17,089 bases of DNA from NCBI GenBank assembly GCA_026002265.1, contig BOBG01000038.1:1-17089 (forward strand). The letters are read 5' to 3'. Made by a program: the position numbers and the translations under genes. Position 1 is the first letter of the stretch. Each line of letters opens with the position of its first letter. Source of the DNA: Spirochaetia bacterium. GTDB lineage: Bacteria > Spirochaetota > Spirochaetia > Treponematales > Breznakiellaceae. Under the pieces are notes generated by a model, which saw nothing but the letters and a program-made list of their open reading frames with translations, ran no database searches and was not told the DNA's origin. Positions 13,313 to 17,089 of the stretch are shown here, in pieces.

Positions 13313-16300
13313 CTAGTTCCGGATAATCCGCGCCGGCAAGCTCTGGCGTTTCAAGAGCGATCCCGGAACGCGCCCCTTGTCCGTGATGGCCGCGAGTTTC
13401 TTGTCGTGCCGTGAGTTGAGGAGCGAGTACACAACCGGTGTCACAAACAGAGTCATAAGTGACGACACTGTCAAGCCGCCGACAAAGGTTTTTCCAATCG
13501 GCTGAATCATGTCAACACCCGCGCCGGGAAAAAATGCAATGGGAATCATGCCGAGGATGGTCGTGAGACTAGTCATCAAAATGGGGCGGAGCCGGTTCCT
13601 GCCCGCTTCCAGACAGGCATCATGGACATTGAGTCCGCGCGCACGGAGCGTATTGGTATAATCGACCAAAACAATACCGTTGTTGACCACCACCCCGACC
13701 AGCGCAACGATGCCAATCGCGGAAAATACCGACATTGCTTCGTTGCCGATTTTATAAATCCAAATGACACCGATAAATAAAAGGGGAATCGAAAAGAAAA
13801 TGATCAACGGATCCACAAACGATTCAAACTGACTCGCCATCAGACCAAAGACCATAAAAATTGCCACCGCGATGATCATCATAAATTTCCGGTTGTATGA
13901 AGAAACTTCCTGCGCTTCACCCAGGTACCTGACCGTCACACCGTCACGGGGAACAAGGTACTGTTTAACTGTATCTTCAAGCCGGGTTTGCATTTCTGTT
14001 GCGGCAATGCCTGGCGGCAGGCTTCCGGTGATCCTCACCACCCGTTCCTGATTTTCGTGGCGTATACTCGTCGGAGCCCGCCCTTCAGAAATCGAGGCGA
14101 TATTTGACAAAGGTACCCGTTGACCGGATCTGCCCGTTACAAAAATGGCGTTGAGATTCGGTAAACCGCTCCGGTCAGCTTTTTGTAACTGTACAATGAC
14201 GTTGAGAATCCTTTCGCCTTGGGAGATGGTTGTCGCGGTCGTACCGTCCATTGCGGTCCGGATTTCGCTCGCGATGGTTGACGCGGAAATGCCGAGCGCG
14301 GTCGCCCGGTCCCGGTCAATGATGATCTCCAACTGCGGCGCACCGTCACTTACATTTATCACCGGGTCCTCAACTTCCGGCAGGTACCGGATCATAATAT
14401 TTTGAATCTCCGCAGCAACATCCATGATCGCAGCGTTGTCCCGTGAGCTGATCGTCATCTCAACTGCCGAAGAACTGCTCATTGAACGCCCTGCCCGGAA
14501 TGAGATTTGCACTCCCGGAATCGTGTTTAAAAAGGGTGTGAGTTTTGCTATAATTGTAGTTGGTGTATCAAGTTGTTCAGCCGGAGCTGGAAGTGTAATT
14601 TGGATGCTTCCTTGGTTGCTGCCGGTACGGCGCGCGGTGAGGGTGATATTCTTGATCCCCTGTATATTCTGCCGGATCAGTTTTTCCCAATCCCACAACA
14701 AATCCTCAGTCGTTTCGATTCCGGTTCCAAGGGGGAGTCCGAAACTGATCGTCACAGAATCGTCAACCCGGGACCGGATAAACATATTCATACCGATTCC
14801 GGTAAATTGTATCAGGGAAAAGGCAAGAATCATGAGTACCACGCCGAGGATGAGCAGCCGGTGGCTGAGGCAGTAAGAAATTCCTTTGATGTAGCTCTGT
14901 TCCATCCGGACGAAAAATTCTTCCGTTTTATCATCAAGCAGTTTTAAGAACCAGTTTTTCAACGGTTTTTGTCTCCGGGTATCGAGTTTGAGGATCGAGC
15001 CGCAGAGCGCCGGCACCAATGTTATTGCAACGACTAAGGAAACGATAAGGGAAATAACAACTGTAAAAATCAAGTCGCTGAACATCTGTCCCATCATCTC
15101 TAATTCGTTTTTGTAAATGATCATAGGAATAAAAACGCACAGAGTCGTTGTGGTTGAAGTAATAATTGCCCGCATCATCTCCTGCGAGCCGAGGATCGCA
15201 GCGATATCCGGTTTTGCGCCCCGGAGCCGGTAATTGTGTACATTGTCAAGAATTACGATTGATGCGTCAACAGTCATTCCCAAACCGAGCACGAGTCCGG
15301 TCATGCTTATCAGATTTAAAGTAAATCCAAAAACCGCCATAAACATAAGAGTCAACACGATGGAAATAGGAATCGACAGGCCGATGATAAATGTTCCTTT
15401 AATATTCCGGAGGAAAATAAAAAGGATAATCATCGCGAGCAGTGCGCCTTGTATAGCATTTTTGTAGACTTGATCCAGCGTGGCGCTGATCATCGTGGTG
15501 TTGTCGCTGAGAATTTCCAAGGTGATTCCGGTCGGCAGTTGTTGATTGATGCTCTCCAGTGATTCCCGGATCCGCCGGGAAACTTGCACCTGATTGGTGT
15601 CGCTCTCGCTGGTTACCTGAATAAAAACGCCACTCTCGCCGTTGACATAGACCCGCGTCGCATTATCGTTGTACGCAATACTGACATCGGCAATGTCCTG
15701 GAGCCGAATCGCCTGAGTCCGTCCGCCGGAAACCGTGACCGTTTTGACCACCAGATGTTTGATCTGGTCGATGCTCGTGAGTTCCTGTTTTGTCATCAAC
15801 TGAAATTCCCGCTCACCCCGGATCAAGGATCCACCGCTCGACAGAACATTTTGCCCCCGGAGCGCGGCGCTAACAGTACTCAAACTGAGATCAAAAGCCG
15901 CAAGCCGGTTTTCCGAAACATTTATCTGTACAATTTGACTCGTTCCGCCGGTAACTTCCGCAGCCGCAACCCCATCAATCCGCTCGACGAGCGCCTGCAC
16001 CTCATCTTGAGCAAAAATCCGCAACTGATCCGGCGAATAATTTCCCCGTACCACAAGCCGCATGATCGGCATTGCCGACATATCAAACCGGCGCACAGTC
16101 GGAGAACCAGTGCCCTCCGGCAGTGAATTGGCGATTCTGTTCACCACGGTTTGGGCATCGGTCGCAGCTTTGTCCATGTCAGTACCATAGGCAAAATTCA
16201 AGTTAATGTTAGAAGAGCCTTGAGATGAGGTGGACGTTATGTTCGTTAATCCCTTTGATGACGCAAGCGCCCGCTCCAAAGGAGCAGTGACATTCTGCTC

Positions 16301-16477
16301 AACATCGGCCGGCCCCGCACCGGAAAAACTCGTTGATATAGAGAGAACCGGCGTAGCTGTTGATGGGTACAGATCCATTGCAATTTGCGGCACGACACTG
16401 ATGGCCACGCCAAGCGCAAGCACATAAAGCACCGCGACAGTAACCGGCCGTTTGACCGAATAACCGGATATATTCAT
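13313..16477 (-). CDS. RND-family efflux transporter permease subunit (AcrB/SwrC-like)
   Basis: The 1054-residue inner-membrane pump exports drugs, lipids or metabolites using the proton gradient. I place the start at the ATG at 16477, after AAGGTGA at seven bases' distance, which gives the usual MNISGYSVKRPVTVAVLYVL beginning; an upstream ATG at 16528 would overlap the promoter. The protein shows the RND duplication: membrane span 1, a large outside loop (about 30-330), a block of spans, a second loop, and a final block ending near VTPVVYSLLN. The span-4 motif GLGMTVDASIVILDN has the proton-relay Asp404, but the neighbouring AcrB Asp408 position is Ala, and the span-10 region reads VVNNGIVLVDYTN rather than AcrB's Lys-containing motif. 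This pattern is closer to SwrC-type RND proteins than to AcrB. No adaptor or TolC gene is adjacent. It is the first gene of a coupled three-gene operon. Confidence 0.94.
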   Translation of the reverse strand: MNISGYSVKRPVTVAVLYVLALGVAISVVPQIAMDLYPSTATPVLSISTSFSGAGPADVEQNVTAPLERALASSKGLTNITSTSSQGSSNINLNFAYGTDMDKAATDAQTVVNRIANSLPEGTGSPTVRRFDMSAMPIMRLVVRGNYSPDQLRIFAQDEVQALVERIDGVAAAEVTGGTSQIVQINVSENRLAAFDLSLSTVSAALRGQNVLSSGGSLIRGEREFQLMTKQELTSIDQIKHLVVKTVTVSGGRTQAIRLQDIADVSIAYNDNATRVYVNGESGVFIQVTSESDTNQVQVSRRIRESLESINQQLPTGITLEILSDNTTMISATLDQVYKNAIQGALLAMIILFIFLRNIKGTFIIGLSIPISIVLTLMFMAVFGFTLNLISMTGLVLGLGMTVDASIVILDNVHNYRLRGAKPDIAAILGSQEMMRAIITSTTTTLCVFIPMIIYKNELEMMGQMFSDLIFTVVISLIVSLVVAITLVPALCGSILKLDTRRQKPLKNWFLKLLDDKTEEFFVRMEQSYIKGISYCLSHRLLILGVVLMILAFSLIQFTGIGMNMFIRSRVDDSVTISFGLPLGTGIETTEDLLWDWEKLIRQNIQGIKNITLTARRTGSNQGSIQITLPAPAEQLDTPTTIIAKLTPFLNTIPGVQISFRAGRSMSSSSAVEMTISSRDNAAIMDVAAEIQNIMIRYLPEVEDPVINVSDGAPQLEIIIDRDRATALGISASTIASEIRTAMDGTTATTISQGERILNVIVQLQKADRSGLPNLNAIFVTGRSGQRVPLSNIASISEGRAPTSIRHENQERVVRITGSLPPGIAATEMQTRLEDTVKQYLVPRDGVTVRYLGEAQEVSSYNRKFMMIIAVAIFMVFGLMASQFESFVDPLIIFFSIPLLFIGVIWIYKIGNEAMSVFSAIGIVALVGVVVNNGIVLVDYTNTLRARGLNVHDACLEAGRNRLRPILMTSLTTILGMIPIAFFPGAGVDMIQPIGKTFVGGLTVSSLMTLFVTPVVYSLLNSRHDKKLAAITDKGRVPGSLLKRQSLPARIIRN

Positions 16478-16493
16478 AACAATCACCTTTTTC

Positions 16494-16510
16494 CCGGATC
16501 CACCGGAAAA
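16494..16510. repeat. 17-base direct repeat, copy 1
   Basis: CCGGATCCACCGGAAAA, repeated perfectly at 16556-16572, 62 bases away. The pair brackets the RND promoter and its palindrome. Within each copy CCGG-ATCCA-CCGG can pair as a short hairpin. This copy lies between the -10 box and the ribosome binding site. Confidence 0.55.
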
Positions 16511-16513
16511 ATA

Positions 16514-16544
16514 TCTATACTGATACACTTAACTAAGTGTACAA
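16514..16544 (-). promoter_or_regulatory. Promoter of the RND operon with a 19-base spacer
   Basis: On the minus strand TTGTAC (16544-16539), 19 bases, then TATAGA (16519-16514). The long spacer is suboptimal for unaided polymerase and is the spacing seen at MerR-type regulated promoters. Transcription would start near 16507, about 30 bases before the ATG. The assignment rests on hexamer similarity and position. Confidence 0.4.
16524..16541. promoter_or_regulatory. 18-base palindromic operator candidate in the RND promoter
   Basis: TACACTTA (16524-16531), AC, TAAGTGTA (16534-16541): perfect 8-base arms around a 2-base centre. It occupies most of the promoter spacer and touches the -35 box. 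A dimeric TetR- or MerR-type regulator would fit. No regulator gene is present in the window. Confidence 0.6.
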
Positions 16545-16555
16545 ACTGTCACATT

Positions 16556-16572
16556 CCGGATCCACCGGAAAA
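16556..16572. repeat. 17-base direct repeat, copy 2
   Basis: Identical to 16494-16510 and in the same orientation. Here the hairpin extends to TTCCGG-ATCCA-CCGGAA (6-base arms). It lies upstream of the RND -35 box and just beyond the 3' end of the Rpn-type gene. No T run follows, so it is not an obvious terminator for either. Confidence 0.55.
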
Positions 16573-16589
16573 TTTTCGGATCATATATT

Positions 16590-17089
16590 TTAATTGTCGA
16601 TTATTTGTTGTATTTCTTCAGAACTTAATCCTGATATTGTAACGATTTGTTTAAGCGGAATATGTGCATCTGCCATCTTCCTGACCATTTCGAGTGTTGC
16701 TTTCTCCATACCTTCTTTTAACCCCTGATTTCTTCCATACATCATCCGGGCATATTCGTCCCGGCGCGCTTTTTCCCGGTCGTCTTCAATCATCCGAGTC
16801 CGCTCATCTTCACTTAATTCAAGTAGTATTCCAACTGCCTTTGATAAAGCCGGACTCTCTTTGGATAACGACATACATTCCTCCTCGGTTTTAACACGCA
16901 AAAAACGCATCCAATTTAACAATTTTGTATTTTCTGAATGTTCCGGCATTTTTGGCAACTCAATAGTATGAATTCCAATAAGATCAGAAAAACATGAACC
17001 GGTTTCTTTATCATACAATCTATAGTTATTATGATAGACATTATTTTCCGGTATAAGGATAAAATCTGTAATGACAATATTTATGACCT
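16590..17089 (-). CDS. Rpn-family PD-(D/E)XK nuclease / putative transposase, 5' part outside the window
   Basis: The frame is open to the right edge; the first start-like codon (TTG at 17018) is internal, because the codons before it encode a conserved part of the family. The visible 166 residues begin in VINIVITDFILIPEN and YRLYDKETG, which match the middle of PDDEXK_2/Rpn proteins (an ILDFxLFPE-like strand followed by RLxDxETG). They continue with IHTIELPKMPE, the helix LLNWMRFL, and the charged C-terminal tail GRNQGLKEGMEKA...ISGLSSEEIQQIID, whose small helix-turn-helix-like end is typical. The nuclease core residues lie mostly upstream of the window, so integrity cannot be judged. Such genes occur in many copies in treponeme genomes. 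It is on the same strand as, and upstream of, the RND operon. Confidence 0.9.
   Translation of the reverse strand, partial: VINIVITDFILIPENNVYHNNYRLYDKETGSCFSDLIGIHTIELPKMPEHSENTKLLNWMRFLRVKTEEECMSLSKESPALSKAVGILLELSEDERTRMIEDDREKARRDEYARMMYGRNQGLKEGMEKATLEMVRKMADAHIPLKQIVTISGLSSEEIQQIIDN

Noticed and set aside
15584..16126. 180-codon open frame on the + strand
   Set aside because: Antisense to the RND gene, whose family match is certain across this region; the translated sequence looks like no protein family.
1..17089. CRISPR array, tRNA, rRNA, complete insertion sequence, phage genes
   Set aside because: No spaced repeats, cloverleaf-like sequence, transposase with terminal repeats, or phage structural genes were seen; the only mobile-type gene is the partial Rpn gene.

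Overview
The window looks like a stretch of a host-associated spirochaete chromosome, most like a Treponema of the insect-gut type. That is inferred from the gene set: a cheR-cheB pair, a MetQ/Tp32-like binding protein, an LplABC-type sugar transporter without its own ATPase, a short membrane-anchored acidic protein, and an Rpn-type (PD-(D/E)XK) transposase-nuclease at the right edge. Base composition appears close to 50% GC, with a striking excess of the tetranucleotide CCGG in genes and spacers alike. There are no rRNA or tRNA genes and no CRISPR array, and coding density is high: the longest spacer is about 200 bases.

Layout. (1) 1-1650: an incomplete hypothetical gene on the + strand converges on two minus-strand genes, a degenerate SDR-fold protein and a small membrane-anchored protein. 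(2) 1656-3690: a lone, short, divergent xanthine-dehydrogenase-type molybdopterin subunit with its own promoter. (3) 3694-5726: a cheR-cheB operon on the minus strand, read from a near-consensus promoter that lies so close to the cheR ATG that the mRNA should be almost leaderless. (4) 5749-6716: divergent from cheR, an orphan metQ-like binding protein with a promoter, a perfect palindrome over the -10 box and a strong ribosome binding site. (5) 6730-12049: a minus-strand carbohydrate ABC transporter, in transcription order permease B, permease C, binding protein, terminator, promoter, second binding protein. The two binding proteins are tandem paralogues; one has a lipobox and the other does not. 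The first permease gene also has a leaderless-type promoter. (6) 12105-16544: a tightly coupled minus-strand operon of an RND efflux permease, a pentapeptide-repeat protein with 24 unbroken quintets, and a metallo-beta-lactamase-fold hydrolase whose second metal site lacks its Asp. It is read from a promoter with a long 19-base spacer that contains an 18-base palindrome and is bracketed by a 17-base direct repeat. (7) 16590-17089: an incomplete Rpn-family gene.

How the genes work together. CheR and CheB would set the methylation level of chemoreceptors. MetQ and the LplABC-like system bind nutrients in the periplasm; the membrane and ATPase parts for MetQ and the ATPase for the sugar system must be encoded elsewhere. 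The RND operon also lacks a periplasmic adaptor and an outer-membrane channel. Its fusion by stop-start and ATGA overlaps to a gyrase-protector-like pentapeptide protein and an atypical hydrolase is the best candidate here for an undescribed functional unit, though its function is inferred from context only.
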